Assembly: GCA_001630475.1 (NCBI GenBank)
Contig: KV419404.1
Location: forward strand, 644,066-708,065
Direction: 5' to 3'
DNA: 64,000 nucleotides
Source of the DNA: Sistotremastrum niveocremeum HHB9708
Lineage: Eukaryota; Basidiomycota; Agaricomycetes; Sistotremastrales; Sistotremastraceae
The translations under genes were made by a program, and so were the position numbers. The notes below the pieces were generated by a model. That model was not told where the DNA came from. It was given only the letters and a program-made list of their open reading frames with translations, and searched no databases. This document shows positions 10,392-22,062 of the stretch, one piece after another (within the stretch, counting starts at the first letter, position 1; each line of letters opens with the position of its first letter).

Positions 10392-12869
10392 ATGGCCTCA
10401 AATTTCGAGGCTGCCAACCCTCCAGACGTCGACCTTATCCTGGTCTTCTCTGCCAACTCTAGGACTCTTTCAAAACAAGAGGCAGTCGAAGAGGCCAGGA
10501 ATGCCCAAGACGAATATAACCGTCTCATCCAGATTCTGACCAAGGCTGGTTTACGAGCTACTGGACGACGAGGGCTTGCCCATGGTCAAATCCTAATCCT
10601 TGTGCAAACTCCTTGGGACAAAATTACGAAGCTCGTTCAACGAGAACGTCACTCAGATTTCCTGATAGGCCTCCCATCCGCTTCATTGCCTTCCAATGTT
10701 CGCGATTTCACGACGGATCCTCTCTCCCCTGCCGACAGAATACGTCTAGTGCACACCTACATCACTTCATCTGCACTTGAGGGAGGGCTCGGCATCGTGC
10801 CTGGAGCCCAAGCATGGCCCAGATTGGAAAGCATTATGGCTCTCCATTCTCACAAATTCAACGACACATGGCTCCAGTCTTGGACGAGACGTCAGATAGG
10901 ATTTGGCATTGGTTTTAGGGAACTCGAGGGTTTACGGTACCAGGTGTGTGGCGAATATTTTCAGGAGTTAGAGCGGGATCAAATTGAGCGCGTTGACAGT
11001 TTGGCGAATCCGTCGCACTTTATTTCTCATTCCTGTCTTCATACGCCCAATCACTTATCTTCCCGGCGGCGCTCGGTCTACTCTTCTTCTGGTATGGCGC
11101 GCCATATAGTCCAATCTACTCAACTATAATCGTTCTCTGGTCAATCACTTTCGTCGAATGGTGGCGTATTCGTGAACGCATCCTGAGCGTTCGATGGGGA
11201 TCACGCGGCGCTTTGAAGGTTGAAGTGCGAAGACCTCAATTCCGCGGGGACACGACTGGCAAGACCGTCGACACTAACGATGCTGGAACCTTCCCTTGGT
11301 GGAAACGCGAATTGAGAATGGTGGCATCTGTCCCTGTCATAACCTTCTTCGCTGCTGTCCTCGCAGCTTTGCTTACGGGCATCTTCGTCTTTGAAGCCTT
11401 CGTCACTCAGATCTACACGGGACCGGGACGTCAATACATCTCATTCAGTCCTACAATCCTCTTCATCGCTCTTGTTCCGCGACTCTTGGCCGTGTATAGA
11501 TCGTACGCTATTCGGGCGACGAACTGGGAGAATCATCTCCATCAGAGCACGTTCGATTCTTCCCTTACAATTAAGACCTTTGCCCTGTCTGCCATCGTCG
11601 CATATCTTGGGCTTGCCTTGTCCGCCTTCGTTTACGTGCCGTTTCACGAAACGATTATGTGTGCTATCCATGGGTGGCTATTCACAGGCGCGGAGTTCGT
11701 TGGCGAGAAAGAGGAGGCTGGTGGCATCTTCGAAGCGAACCTCCTCAAAGCAAGGCAGAAAGTGAACCCTTCAAGATTACAGGATCAAATGTTCGCATAT
11801 ACGGTATATTTATCCACTTCATTCAAGAAGTGTTTGCCCTAATACTTGAGTCAGGTCACGAATCAAATCATCAACTTCGGGCTGGAGGTCGTGCTTCCCT
11901 TCGCATTGCGAGGCGCTAATTCCGTCAAGGCTAATGGGGTCAACGGGAAGAAGAAACGGGTCGTGTTTGACGACGAGAAGACGGGCGAAAAACAAGAGCG
12001 TGAATTCTTGGAGTATGTCCGCCATCAAGTCGCTTTGCCTCAATACCAACTTTTCGGTACGAGGGATAATATCTCCTAACTGAATCTTGCTAATGTAACT
12101 TCAGATGACTATTCCGAGATGGTCACTCAAGTAAGTTCTAGCTTTCAACGATTGGACCTAGCTTAATTGGGGGCATAGTTTGGCTATGTCACCGCTTGGT
12201 CAACGATTTGGCCTCTTGCTCCATGTAAGCATCACACAATGTCGATCCCTTTCGTTTATTAATAGCGAGTCAGTGATGGCCCTCTTCAATAATTGGTTCG
12301 AGCTGCGGGGTGATGCTCTGAAGATTTCGACGCACATGCGTCGTCCTCTTCCTCAGCGCTCAGATACCATCGGCCCATGGCTTGAATCCATGGTGAGACT
12401 ATTTCTTGATGGCCATCATCCCCGTAGCTAAGTCTATATACAGGCTTTCATCACCTGGCTCGCTGCTCTCACGAACTCTGCTTTGGTCTACTTGTTCGAA
12501 CCCGGTGCCATCGGCTCCCGAGCTCCCATCAGTACTACGTTAGACGCTCAAGTTCATACGACCTTCAAAGAGACGTATAGCAACGCCATCGTCCCCGCTC
12601 TGTTGATCGCATTATCCGCCTCACACGGATACATCCTTGCTAGACTTCTGATCCGTCACATCGTTGAACGATTTTGTTGGAAAGGCAGTAGAGAAGAACG
12701 TGTGCTCGAGACTGCTGATCGGGAGGTCAAGGCTAAGTACCTTGAAGGTCTCGGTGGAGACCAGGTCAATACGACGACACAGAAGGATGATCTCCCACCT
12801 AGCCATGCCGCTTTCTGGGAGCGTGATGATGGAATGGATGAGTTAGCTCGTGCGATTAAGGAAGCTTGA
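10392..12869 (+). CDS. Anoctamin/TMEM16-family protein (Ist2/nhTMEM16-like)
   Basis: Fungal TMEM16 proteins are calcium-dependent lipid scramblases or ER-plasma-membrane tethers (Ist2). Cytosolic N-terminal domain: MASNFEAANPPDVDLILVF, RLVHTYITSSALEGGLGI, and LHSHKFNDTWLQSWTRRQIG. The anoctamin core follows an intron: FGESVALYFSFLSSYAQSL, WSITFVEWWRIRERILSVRW, then about ten hydrophobic segments. Conserved family blocks are clear: VFEAFVTQIYTGPGRQYISF, QMFAYTVTNQIINFGLEVV, NNWFELRGDALKISTHMRRP and RSDTIGPWLESM. The Glu and Asp in ELRGDALK match calcium-site positions in nhTMEM16. The C-terminus ends ELARAIKEA. Introns include a 3' site at GAGTCAG|TG (about 12270) that restores the WPLAPLMALFNNW reading. 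The start at 10392 (AATGG context) is the first in-frame ATG. No breaks are seen. Confidence 0.93.
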
Positions 12870-13552
12870 TCCATTGACAGTTTGCAAGAATTCGGACCCT
12901 TTGATTCATGGTACGACAGTGTCATATATAATTAGTGATGCCTAGATATGCTAATAGTGATAATGAAACCTTGAGATACTACTGTGTTACTATCTGCCCA
13001 AAAGGGTCTAGGAAGAGAATGCCAGACCAGAATGTGATGTGCCGGCAGACAGAGAGCACCGGCGTTTCATCTCGTGGCCGAGCAAAGACTAGTGCTAGTG
13101 GTTCACATGCATTATGGTTCGGGAAGACCTCTTCTCGTACATACTCAGCAGACATTGCAGCCGTAAACGTGACGTTCCGAGTAAAAGACTACGCAGATCA
13201 GGCACGTTTGAACAGACAACCGAAACCGTGACGCGCCGGGAGGTGCGAAGAAGAGATGTTGCTAGGCGTCCACGAGCCGCGTAAGCCATAGAGAAGTCAT
13301 CATAGGACATACTAGGGCATACTTAGCGTATGTTCTCGCGGAAGGAGCGAATTTAGGCGTTCCGTGCAACAGAGCGGTGACCCCGGATCAGCTGACTAAG
13401 CAACGACGAAAGAGCGTCAGCGAGTTTCCCAGTCCTAGATTAGCCTCTGAAAGCGGTTGATTCGGCCGAGTCATTTGAGTCATAGCGGAGGGCCGTTGAT
13501 CCCTCGAGAGCGGGAACGTCTTTGATTTGAACGCCATGTAGCTGAGGTAGGC
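12870..13552. other. Intergenic region between convergent genes
   Basis: 683 nt between the stop codons of the anoctamin gene and the Tda10-like gene. Short open frames here lack coding character. No tRNA-like A/B boxes or repeats are visible. It is presumably two 3' UTRs plus spacer. Confidence 0.45.
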
Positions 13553-14587
13553 TTAAAAGTTTTCCCAACTCAGGACCTCTCTCCTCTCGTCGATGAGTAC
13601 TTTCAAGCCATGTCCGATCCATTTAGGAGGGGTATATGCGCCACCATCGGCTGGCGTGCCCCTAGTTATCCCGTCCGAAAAGAATATGTAACCCGGAATA
13701 TAGCGGTCAATAAATCTGGAGGAAAAATTAGCAAGGACACGCATGTCCAAGAATTGTAGACACGAACAGTTTTACTTGTTCGTCAGTCATCCCACGACCT
13801 CCGTTATTCGCTTTCATGTTATGCTCTTGTTCCAATCGCCACTTGTATATGTGGGAGTAGGGATGGCTATCAGGTGGTTTGATCTAATCACTTCAATAAG
13901 TACGGTCGAACGGACGAGGGAAATCTCCATTACCTGAATGAATGCATCAAAGAAAGACCACCAATTAGTATGGTACGCAGGTAGCGCATTATTGATCTCA
14001 AGCACGTCTTCTTTGCGGACAGAATGAATATCGAACACGCCCTCGACCCCATGAATTGGAGAATGGAAGCGCTCTTCCAGATCATGAAGGAGCAAAGAAT
14101 GGAAGCCAACACACCAGCCTTCAAGGATCACAAGATCCAGAGGGCCTTCTACATTGATAGAACCAGCTTCTGAGCGGTCGCCCTGTCCATTATATAGACT
14201 TTTATCGAAGAAGGGAAGGGTGACTTTGTCAGTCGTTCCCCCAGTATTTATGTTCTTCAGTTGGACGAGGATCGAATGGCCAAGCGGGACGTCGTGCGTT
14301 CCGGGTTGGCCACGCCCTTGCAAAAGTCTGTTATTTGGGTTGTTGGAAGCGACTTGCACGAGCCCGTCATGGGGTAGGTATAGATCGTCGATGGATAGGA
14401 CTGCCACTCGTAAATTATGCGGATGAGAAGTAAGACTGGTTTCCAGTCGTTTGGTTAGGTATGTCTTTCCAGAACCTTGAGGGCCTTGCAGAGCGACAAA
14501 AAGCGGACGTTCGCTGTCCTGGGAATTTTTGTGTATTTCGAGCTGTTGTAGAACATGTGAGACGATCAGCTCTGCTGTGGATGGCAT
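13553..14587 (-). CDS. TDA10: P-loop kinase, Tda10 / glycerate-3-kinase-like
   Basis: Member of the YGR205W/Tda10 family, related to D-glycerate 3-kinase and uridine kinase; an ATP-dependent small-molecule kinase whose substrate in fungi is uncertain. Exon 1 encodes the Walker A motif GPQGSGKT (about residues 35-42), the SIDDLYLPHDGL block, GRGQPGTHD, and ILEGWCVGF (Walker B-like). A GTAATG donor at 13933 and an acceptor after GATTAG join to IKPPDSHPYSHIYKWRLEQEH, and a further intron joins VKLFV to FIDRYIPGYIFF. These match the family's IQLKP, YxWRLxQEH and FVDRYxPxY blocks, so the gene looks whole. I chose MPSTAELIV at 14587; MLEKLTAAATMPST at 14617 is possible. It is head-to-head with the next gene (127 nt). 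Confidence 0.9.
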
Positions 14588-14714
14588 GGTGGCAGCAGCA
14601 GTGAGCTTCTCGAGCACAAGTGAGTCGAGTCCGAGTCAGCCTGAGCGGAGTTTTGTGAGCTCATCGTCATACTAATCACCACGGCCGTTTAGAACTTCGG
14701 CTCTTGCCTATGCT

Positions 14715-15752
14715 ATGCCTCTCCCTAAACTCAAGACTACACCGGCTGAACAGGCAGAAACTGAATGGCGTCGGGCCAAACGTGCCTCGAAGAAAACTCG
14801 TAGACCACGTTCGCCTACACCCGTGGCGTCAGCCTCATCCTCTAAACCTCGCAAACGAACACTCTATGACGAGAACTTAGGTCATCTAGACATGACCGAG
14901 GAGGAATACGAGAACCTGAGAAGAGCAGCTGAGGAACGACGATTTGAAGAGAAGCTGCTCGATGCCATGGACGAGGACGAATACGGGAGATTTGGCGATC
15001 CACGAGCAGCGAGTCTTGATCGTTGGGGAGACCCTGTGTCGGTTATTCCACAACGGCACAAACGGTCGGAAAGTCAGCATGACAATGCCAACTTGAACTC
15101 GATGGACGACGAGACGTACGCGGAATGGATACGCGAGGGCATGTACAAGTGCGGGAACACTCTCCATCTTCACGATAATTTTGTCTCGGTCTTACTCACC
15201 GACACCGATGTGGTCAATATCAGGCGAACACACAAGAAGGAAGCCGAAGAGATGGAGCGAAGAGAGAAAGAGCGGCAGGCGAGAAAGGAACGGGAGAAGG
15301 CAGAGCGAAGAGAGCGACGCAAACGAGAAAAATTGGAGGAGGAGCTACGCCAAAAGAGAAAGGTCGAAAACGAACGGAGGCGCAAACAGGATCGATGGAA
15401 GCTCTACGAAGAGAGCTGGAAAGACCTGGCCAATATACCCCCTCCCCCTTCGTCACTCAAATTCTCCGATATTCCCTGGCCCATGTTCGATTTACCTGCC
15501 GACCCAGACGCCCTCGCTTCTGACGCTATATCCTCATTCATCTTTGATTCTATGTCTCATCAGGACACAGATGATTCAGAAGGTCCTAAGCCTCTCAAGG
15601 ACCTTCTTCGGCCTCACCTTCTACGTTTCCATCCGGATAAGTTCGAAGGTCGAATAATGCCTCTCGTACGAGAATCCGAACGCGAGCTCGTGCGAGAAGG
15701 AATCGGAGCTGTGATGCGATGTCTGAATACCATCGCTGAAGGAAATCGCTGA
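14715..15752 (+). CDS. NFKBIL1-like (C-terminal) J-domain-like protein
   Basis: Starts MPLPKLKTTPAEQAETEWRR. It has a basic N-terminus (RRAKRASKKTRRPRSPTP), an acidic middle, then a long charged coiled coil (EEMERREKERQARKEREKAERRERRKREKLEEEL). A C-terminal DnaJ-like module follows: FSDIPWPMFDL, LLRPHLLRFHPDKFEGRIMP and AVMRCLNTIAEGNR. This C-terminal half resembles animal NF-kappa-B inhibitor-like protein 1, without visible ankyrin repeats. The frame is open through 15752, but a 75-nt stretch at 15149-15223 has a GTGCGG donor and ATCAG acceptor, is divisible by three, and its removal joins EGMYK to RTHKKEAEEMER without a hydrophobic interruption. I think it is an intron, so the mature protein is about 320 rather than 345 residues. 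A nuclear role is inferred only from composition. Confidence 0.82.
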   Translation: MPLPKLKTTPAEQAETEWRRAKRASKKTRRPRSPTPVASASSSKPRKRTLYDENLGHLDMTEEEYENLRRAAEERRFEEKLLDAMDEDEYGRFGDPRAASLDRWGDPVSVIPQRHKRSESQHDNANLNSMDDETYAEWIREGMYKCGNTLHLHDNFVSVLLTDTDVVNIRRTHKKEAEEMERREKERQARKEREKAERRERRKREKLEEELRQKRKVENERRRKQDRWKLYEESWKDLANIPPPPSSLKFSDIPWPMFDLPADPDALASDAISSFIFDSMSHQDTDDSEGPKPLKDLLRPHLLRFHPDKFEGRIMPLVRESERELVREGIGAVMRCLNTIAEGNR

Positions 15753-16238
15753 CGACGGCGGTTTTATCACAATACGCTACCAGCAACCCCCCTAATGTGC
15801 CTATACTAGTTCTTAAACGAACATGTGCATATTGGCTAGGAGGCGAGAGAAGCAGCCAATCTCTTCAACATGTTCTTCGAGGCTTGGTGGCCGCTCCTTT
15901 TCTCGCAGCTTCCTATTCCCCCCGGCCCGTTGCTGTAAATATGTGGCTGCCGGAATATATTCGTTTCTCAGATTCGATATCCACCTGCGTCATGTTACGA
16001 ATCGCTGCATCTCACAACCCGTCGTGCATGTTGTTTATCAGTCCTGGAGGGAATTAATTCGTGATCCACTCATAGTGGCATCCGGAATAGCTATCACCAG
16101 CCTAACAAATTTACAGTCTTGTACAGATACAATAAACTACATCATCATGCTGTGTGTCGAATACAGTCCCAAAAAATCCAAGAACCCTCGATCAAAAATG
16201 TGAATTCGGGATGTCCGAATATTCCCTACATGGCATCA
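15753..16238. other. Intergenic region between convergent genes
   Basis: 486 nt between the stops of the NFKBIL1-like gene and the RNA-dependent RNA polymerase gene. Small open frames only, without domain or splice support. I see no RNA gene or repeat. Confidence 0.45.
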
Positions 16239-19200
16239 TCACCAGGCTGTGCTGCTATTGGCTGCGTTAACAGCGCGTTGGTCAAAGGTGAGGAAGCCCG
16301 TATTTCCAGCCGTCACTGTATTGAAGATGTGATGGTTTGCCTCTGCCTTTATGAGACACAAAGTGGTGTATGCCATATGAAAAGCATATTCTTGACTTAT
16401 CGGACTGACTCCGCCTCGGTGAACGCAGTACGTATACGCAGTAGCAGCCATAAAGCGCTTGACCTCATCCTTCGTGTGGTATCGTGCTGTTTGCTCCGGA
16501 TTGTGAAATCTTCTTGTGATCTCCTCGATCTTGGCATAGCGCTCGGCGGAGAGCATCTTGTTCTTTCCTTTAGCCCGTCGAGCCATCAATGCAGTCAAAT
16601 CCTTATACTCATCCAGAGTGTCATTGACAATCCTCCGGAATTCCTTCAGTTCTAGGTACTTGGGGTTCTCCAAAGGCTGATACTTGACGAGGCGCAACAC
16701 AGCGTCGTGGGCCTCCTCGTGCACTGCTGTGAAGTCGGGGTCAGAGAACTGGCGAACCTTCGGTATGTCTTCATAGCGCTTCAAAGCTGCATTTTGCAAG
16801 GCTGTTCCAGCTTCCATAAGGCGGTCCAGGACAAATCCCTTTAGCGATGGGTGACGGTTCCGATGGACAGTGTTGGACCCTCCAGTTTCGCCTCTCGGTT
16901 CACGACTTGCTTTGGCCATGCATGGTGGTAGTGGTCGAAGATACATTCTCTTGTCCATCTCGTAAACCTCTTTTTTCACTCGAAGTCCCGTCTTGATGCC
17001 GTCAAGACAGGTCTGCTTCTGTAAGAGATGGAATTCAAATCAAACAAGTTGAGGCTTACATTGAACCTGAGGAAACACATAGTGGTGTGAGAGTGTTGAA
17101 CCCAGCGCAAACGCAGTACGAAAAGGGTGGACTTACATGAAAGCAAGTCGGACCGTTTCTGGGTGATTATAACCAAAACTGAGAATGAATCGTCAGGCGA
17201 CAGGCCGCGTTGTATATCCCATCCTTACGCATAAACCGCTCCATCATGCATTTGAGAATATTGGCCCACTGTACGATCCCGAAAGCTGAGTCCGATGGCT
17301 TCCGTTGTCATGTGCATGCGCTGGGTTGGATTTAGAACCGCCGTCCTGTCAAGCCAGGTGGATACTCTTTCAATAGTGGATTCGAAATTGAAACCCAAGA
17401 AGTCGGATGGTGGAACCAGCAAGGGAGCATCACAGAATGGATCAACCAAGTCACGTCGCCAGTGAATATAAGCAGTGTCTAAGGAAGGTCAACACACGAC
17501 AAAATGAGCTTTCAAAACATCGAGACTTACCGCCATCGTAATCTAGGTACCCAGTCAGCATCTTCACACACTAGGGAAAAAAATGCACACCTCCTCCTGA
17601 GAGATAACTGGCCGGGGATCGAGGCCCTTTGACAGAGAGGATGATAACATCCTTATACTCAGCGTACTGTTGTAGAAAGGTAGGATACCCGTCTTTGCGA
17701 TCGATGGCTGTGAACTTCCTTATGTCGGAGCCAACTCGTGTAGGATTTCGCCCGACCTGATGGGATATCAATGAGCGTGGGACGCCAGAACGGCCACGAA
17801 AAGTCTCACAAGAACAGGCCCTGTGATAATGTGGGTCTTCAATTGCTTAGGATCCACGTAGCCATGAGACGAGTAAAAATAAATCTCTCCAGGATCGAGA
17901 ATGCCGAATGGATCTGCAAGGTCATCGTCAATATTCCACTTATGCTTCAATAATCTATACGCCAACCTGGGACGATGAAAGCTTCGGCCGATTCTTTGAC
18001 CGGCAGATGATATTCTTTCACATATGTTTCCACCACCCATTTCATGAAAATGCGCAGCTGATCATACAGGAAATCGGATTTTTGAGGGTGAAAGCCTGCT
18101 TTGACCATTCCCAAAATTGCCTCCGAGGGTTCCCTCGGCATGCCGCTAATCAGGTTGCGGCGGATGACATTTATTAGATGGGCCGGGATCTGCTCAACCT
18201 CGCCTGGGTTGCGATAACGGTCGTCTTCGTCAATCACTATATCAATGTCTGGGCCGAATTCATCTATGGGCGACGAGGCTGTCGATGCCACGCTGTCCGC
18301 AGTTGAATCCATTGAATCCGTACGCTCTAATCTGCTGAATCCGAAAGCTCGAGAAGATGCGCCGGCCAGGCGGATTGCTCTCGCGGACAAAACTCGACCT
18401 TGATCAGAAACTGTTGTGTGTAAATTGGCCATAGCGTTCTTCGAGTTCCAGTCTGTGAGAGGTTCGACGAGAGCATTGACTCCTTCCGACATGAGATTGA
18501 CAAAAACTTGGTGTGGGACGCCATTTTCTGCCATGTTATTGATCGTCTGCATGGAGAGGCGACTCGGTGAAGTAAGCGTATTGTAACGCAACATGTTGAA
18601 AACATAGTGTGACGGATCCACTTTCGCATAGAGCGGATTAGGATTGGCTGAGAACTTAATCTTGCGCTGACTGTGTCGTATCCAGATGGTTGGGGGCTGT
18701 CCTTCATTGTCAGTTTGATGATCAGGGTGGAGCATCCAGATGCCTTTGGAGCCGTATATGCGCCTTTGATAGGTCAATCTTTGTTAAGCAGACGGAAAGA
18801 GAGCATACCCTTGTACTGCTACTGGCCTCACTTCCAATTTCATGACATTAGCAATCATCCTCAGAGCTGTGCTGTTCATATAGCCACATCCGTCGGTCAT
18901 AATCATTTCAGCTGGGGGTTTCCTAACATTTTCATGCCCGGGAGCGACTAAAACGGAGGTAAGGGGACGAATCACTGAGATCATGAAGCACTAATACAGA
19001 CCAATATCGTCGAAGAAATGAATGTTCTCTTTTGCAAATGTAAGAACAGGATGCGAGGTCGAAAAGATGAGCTGAAACCGGGAAGCCCATTTGGAGAGTG
19101 ACTGGATTGAGTTTAACTATTAGTGAACGCAATATGAGCAGCGGGGTCTTACTTGACTGGAGTTGTAGATAGGGTTGTTGAATAAGCTGATGAACGTAGA

Positions 19201-20066
19201 GAAGGTTAGCCGATGAAGGTGATCTTCGTGCGTCCCAGCTCTGCCATAATCTTCTTCGAATTCGGCTAGATATGCACCTCCATCTTTGGGGAATACCAGT
19301 CGAAAGACCCTGCCACAGATGACAAAACCATGCCTTTGCAAAAATCTGGTCGCATCTGTATCTCGCAAAATGTCTGCCATTTTGCTTTTGCGGATGCGAA
19401 TGATACGGCGTGAACCCAACCGCCTGGAGCACTGGAATGAGCGACCAAGGGCCATTTTGTCCAATACGAGACTGAATTTATCGGGAGACGCAGGATTCGG
19501 TATCAAGGTAGCGGTCTGTTCTATCTTTCCGCCGAACCATCCTGCTGGAAACTCGACGGGTGTGCCGTCTGGGAGAATGCAAGGGCCTTCATAACATCCA
19601 AGACCGCGGCATGCACCCTCCACCATCGCAGCATGTTCAAGATCCAGTTCCGCCCTAAACATTATGCACTTAGACTCATGCGCCCTCTGAGATGCATGAG
19701 GCCTCACCAGACGAGCGGATCTCCCTCTCTAGGTAGCTTCAAGAGATCGAAGAGCATCGGAACCGCCTCTGAGTTCAGTTTTCCAAGCTTGCTCAGAATG
19801 CCAGGGGTTATGTGATGCCACGCTATTTTCTTGTTCGTGATCAGCCTGGAGATTTCCCATATTACTCCCCATGGCACGTTGAATCGGTTGAGCAAGTTCT
19901 GAGTTGCGGGATCAAATGCTACCACTGCATATGGCTCGTGAGGCGCGCCTGAAACTCGTCCAGGAGGCGCGCCGACGAGTCGTGGGTCGCCTGGTAAGAT
20001 TTCGATCTCTGTATCGTCTGAGTCATAGCTGTTCCCATTCATTGGGTCGTCTTCCATGATATCCAA
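16239..20066 (-). CDS. Cellular RNA-dependent RNA polymerase (QDE-1 type)
   Basis: Makes double-stranded RNA from single-stranded templates for RNA silencing (quelling, small-RNA amplification). It starts MDIMEDDPMNGNSYDSDDTE and ends AVNAANSSTAW, roughly 1,000-1,100 residues over about a dozen exons. Conserved blocks in order: SRRLGSRRIIRIRKSKM; FVICGRVFRLVFPKDG; VAPGHENVRKPPAEMIMTDGCGYMN (RdRP 'TDGcG' motif, near 18900-18950); DPSHYVFNMLRYN; DPFGILDPGEIYFYSSHGYV; ILSVKGPRSPASYLSGG; then the catalytic DYDGD, TAYIHW; and a helical C-terminal domain. DYDGD is spread over three exons: its middle 12 bases (17531-17542) are a microexon between a CTAG acceptor and a GTAAGT donor. All three catalytic aspartates are kept, so the enzyme looks active. 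I am less sure of the first intron (near 19690-19730). Confidence 0.93.
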
Positions 20067-20382
20067 GAATATAGATTGGATGTGGATGGAGCAGATTGGT
20101 GTGGATGAGATAGAACCAACCGGAAGTAAGCGTACCGCGTACCGCGCACCCTGTCAACCTCCTAGTTTGGACGGACACCCAGTATATCTTGCTTCTCAAC
20201 CCTCTTTAGGTCTGAGATCCCACTCAATGTCTTATACAATCGCTTCTTGCCAAAATACGCGTCCTATGCACATCTGAAGCGGCTCGACTTTGCTATGTCA
20301 TCTCAGTGACTCAGTACCTTTCTTGCGACACAGGGGCCACCATGATGTCTTCAACTCGTACAAGAGCGATAGCATAGCGGGT
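20067..20382. other. Promoter region of the RdRP gene
   Basis: 316 nt upstream of the RdRP start codon, between it and a weak minus-strand open frame. No TATA box or exon is recognised. Confidence 0.4.
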
Positions 20383-20856
20383 TCAGCATCTTGAAAACCA
20401 TCGTCGTCCTGGATGAACGTCTAGCAGTTTGAGCCATATGACGCGTCGGCCACGCAGCCTCATGGCATCCAAATTCGTGACGACTTCGATCGGTGCAGAT
20501 CCAGATCTTCGTCTGTGCTCCCAGACAAAATCGCTAGGAACTTCATACAAGTAAGTCATTGCACTTGATGTCTCCTCGATATCCGTAGATCTGATAGTTT
20601 TTCCTGCGTTTGCTCCAGCGTATCCCATGCAAAAGCGGACGACTCGGGGTTGGGCAAGCTCAGTAGATGACATCCCGATTACTGTGAAGACGAGACTAGG
20701 GCTGGGTATCCCGTGGTTGAAAGAGAGCAGTGCCATGCAGCGCTTGCGTACCCCCAAGCCGGAATCAATTCCTTTTCTTTCATTGTTGTCCCATTGTTCC
20801 CGGAAAAAGGTAGTTGAGTCACCCTTGGCGCTTGTCCGGCAACCGTCCATACTCAA
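20383..20856 (-). CDS. Possible small hypothetical protein
   Basis: A 157-residue open frame starting MSMDGCRTSAKGDSTTFF. The composition is moderately protein-like (FFREQWDNNERKG, SSAMTYLYEVPSDFVWEHRR). No family is recognised and no splice signals force it to be coding. It lies tail-to-head between the pirin stop (20940) and the RdRP start (20066) on the same strand, so it could also be the pirin 3' UTR or RdRP upstream sequence. An internal start at MSSTELAQPRVVRF is equally possible. Confidence 0.3.
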   Translation of the reverse strand: MSMDGCRTSAKGDSTTFFREQWDNNERKGIDSGLGVRKRCMALLSFNHGIPSPSLVFTVIGMSSTELAQPRVVRFCMGYAGANAGKTIRSTDIEETSSAMTYLYEVPSDFVWEHRRRSGSAPIEVVTNLDAMRLRGRRVIWLKLLDVHPGRRWFSRC

Positions 20857-20939
20857 GAACAGTTCAAAAGGAATTACATTATTATCTGTTTGTGGTACAA
20901 GATATTTTCTATACTATAGAATACATCATCCTTCAATCT

Positions 20940-21894
20940 TTAATCGAGATCAAACACGAGAACTTCCGCGGGAATATCGCCAGTGTTTTCGATTTCGATC
21001 TTGTCACCAGGTTCTCCCGTTCCAAAGACAGCATCTCCCTCACTGATAGATGTTGAGCCGTTGAGACGGATGGAAGCACCAGAACTCTTCCCAGTGTTGT
21101 AGCCGCTAGTTTGAACGACGTGGATATGGACCTTCTTGGATCCCAGGGTGTGAACCACCGATTTTGATGGAGAAATGATGGTCGCGAAGAGGGTAAGAGG
21201 TGAATGGACCGGTGCAGGACCCTCAGCTTCCCTCGCCTCGGTGACCCCAGGAGCACCAATCGGTGCGACGATGCGAACGAGTTTGTCCTGCTTTTCTTGG
21301 TCTGTGAAGTGTCTGGAAAGAACGATAAGCTACTTCCCATGCGTGAGTTAGACTCGCAAACTGACCTTGTGAAATATTTTGGTGTGAGGCCCCTAGTAGA
21401 CGGGACACTCCATATTTGCAAGAAATGAACTTGCTTTCCTCCATGACTGTGCTCGCTGTGACGAATGCCAGTACCGGCCGAGGTCATCTGGAGATCACCA
21501 CGCTTGAGGACTTCGGTATTTCCCATTGAGTCTTTGCTGAAATTGATGTCAGTAATTACTCTTCAATAAAGAATGATGCATGGCTCACTGTTCAAGCTCT
21601 CCCGAGACGAGGTAGGAGAAGATTTCAAATTCTTTGTGGCTATGGGTTCCAAAGCCAGTTTTTGGCTCGACGCGATCCTCATTGAGGACACGGAGCGAGC
21701 CGAAGGATGACCATTTGGGATCTTGGTATCTATTAGGAGCAATAAGCAAGAGTACATCACGAATAATCAAAGTGCGCTCACCCTGCGAATGAGAATGTAT
21801 GGAAAGTCTTCAACCACCCGTGGTTATCACCACCACGATCTTCGCTGGGGCGAACAACAAATTGGATGGGCGAGTTAGAAGCAGCAGTAGACAT
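20940..21894 (-). CDS. Pirin-family cupin protein
   Basis: Pirins are iron-binding bicupins, variously quercetinases or nuclear redox-sensitive regulators. It starts MSTAASNSPIQFVVRPSEDR, then GDNHGWLKTFHTFSFAG. After introns come YQDPKWSSFGSLRVLNEDRV and GFGTHSHKEFEIFSYLVSGE, which carries the two metal-binding His of HSH. Next are SMGNTEVLKRGDLQMTSAGT and GIRHSEHSHG, which supplies the third His and the Glu. The C-terminal cupin ends IENTGDIPAEVLVFDLD. All four metal ligands are present. The upstream frame stays open to 22095 and would add a hydrophobic N-terminus, but a TATA box at 22055-22062 puts transcription start near 22030, downstream of both upstream ATGs. I therefore chose 21894. 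Confidence 0.92.
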
Positions 21895-22054
21895 CTTTGC
21901 GATTTGTGTGAAAGATGGCAAACGAGTACGTAGGAGTTGTAAAGAATTCAGTTTGTATGATATCGCAAGAAGTGCAATTCCAAGGATGAGTACCCTTGAA
22001 GTGAGTGAAGAAATGTTGAATGTGATGGAGGACAGACCGCCGGCCATCGTCGCG

Positions 22055-22062
22055 TTTATATA
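22055..22062 (-). promoter_or_regulatory. TATA box of the pirin gene
   Basis: On the minus strand the sequence reads TATATAAA, about 160 nt upstream of the chosen ATG. Its position decides the start codon, because upstream in-frame ATGs at 22095 and 22047 would lie before the expected transcript start. Confidence 0.6.
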
